DNA of 5,415 bases from an uncultured Thalassospira sp. (GTDB lineage: Bacteria > Pseudomonadota > Alphaproteobacteria > Rhodospirillales_A > Thalassospiraceae): contig CAMPHD010000247.1 of NCBI GenBank assembly GCA_946885765.1, positions 1 through 5,415 of the forward strand, written 5' to 3'. Shown in pieces: positions 5,251 through 5,415 of the stretch. Below the pieces are notes generated by a model that saw nothing but the letters and a program-made list of their open reading frames with translations, was not told the origin of the DNA and made no database searches. Every line of letters starts with the position of its first letter. The first letter of the stretch is position 1. Made by a program: the position numbers and the translations under genes.

Positions 5251-5415
5251 ATCAACATGTCTTTGGTGTTGAAGGACAAATCCGGATTCATCAAGAAATC
5301 TCGGAACCACTCCGTCTGAAAAACATATTTCCCGCTAAACAGTACCGGTTAAACGGCACTACGACAAATCCACCGAAGACCTTAAAGGGAACGGAGATTT
5401 ATTACTGTTTACAGG
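5251..5415 (-). promoter_or_regulatory. Upstream region of the DUF4167 gene with a weak candidate promoter
   Basis: This 165-bp stretch to the window edge contains no recognisable gene. On the minus strand the frames are closed by stops and I do not recognise the end of prmC. A weak sigma-70-like pair, TTGTCG (5367-5362) and TACTGT (5344-5339) with exactly 17 nt between, could drive the gene with a leader of roughly 80 nt; the matches are only 4/6 and 3/6. A short inverted repeat CTGTTTACAG lies at the extreme right end. Confidence 0.25.

Noticed and set aside
5320..5415. Possible 3' end of prmC upstream of the DUF4167 gene
   Set aside because: The short minus-strand frames do not resemble a PrmC C-terminus and contain stops; nothing supports the call in the 96 bp available.
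1..5415. CRISPR array, tRNA or rRNA
   Set aside because: I saw no regularly spaced direct repeats and no cloverleaf or rRNA-like sequence on either strand.

Overview
The window looks like the end of an alphaproteobacterial contig of about 55% GC. The strongest lineage clues are a DUF4167 protein, a family typical of Alphaproteobacteria, and a ClpB whose N-terminus has the alphaproteobacterial form. A marine Rhodospirillales such as Thalassospira is a guess from composition and style, not a demonstrated identification. The first 51 bases are not biological. They are a read-through of an Illumina Nextera i7 adapter (P7 tail, an 8-base index matching N704, and the Tn5 mosaic end), so the contig really begins at base 52.

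Layout from left to right: (1) adapter, 1-51; (2) clpB on the minus strand, with only its 5' half (454 codons) before it breaks at the adapter; (3) a divergent intergenic region of 385 bp with a candidate heat-shock promoter, a hairpin at the predicted 5' end of the clpB mRNA and a perfect DnaA-box 9-mer; (4) a plus-strand MOSC-domain protein of the YcbX/mARC type; (5) a convergent minus-strand gene, 2 bp away, for a two-TM protein of the VirD4/TraG type IV coupling protein fold in which the Walker A motif and the Walker B glutamate are absent; (6) an intergenic region of 279 bp with a 12-bp palindrome and the terminator of the next gene; (7) a minus-strand DUF4167 gene with an Asn-rich start, a conserved N-terminal domain and a long disordered tail carrying two PRGRP AT-hook cores; (8) 165 bp of upstream sequence to the window edge.

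The genes do not form one pathway. ClpB is a stress disaggregase. The DUF4167 protein is a probable nucleic-acid-binding housekeeping protein that, as I recall, often sits next to clpB in this class. The MOSC protein and the coupling-protein-like gene lie between them and have no visible conjugation partners. The most unusual item is the coupling-protein-like gene: it keeps the family's overall architecture and C-terminal signature but seems unable to bind and hydrolyse ATP in the usual way, which suggests a repurposed pseudo-ATPase rather than a conjugation motor.
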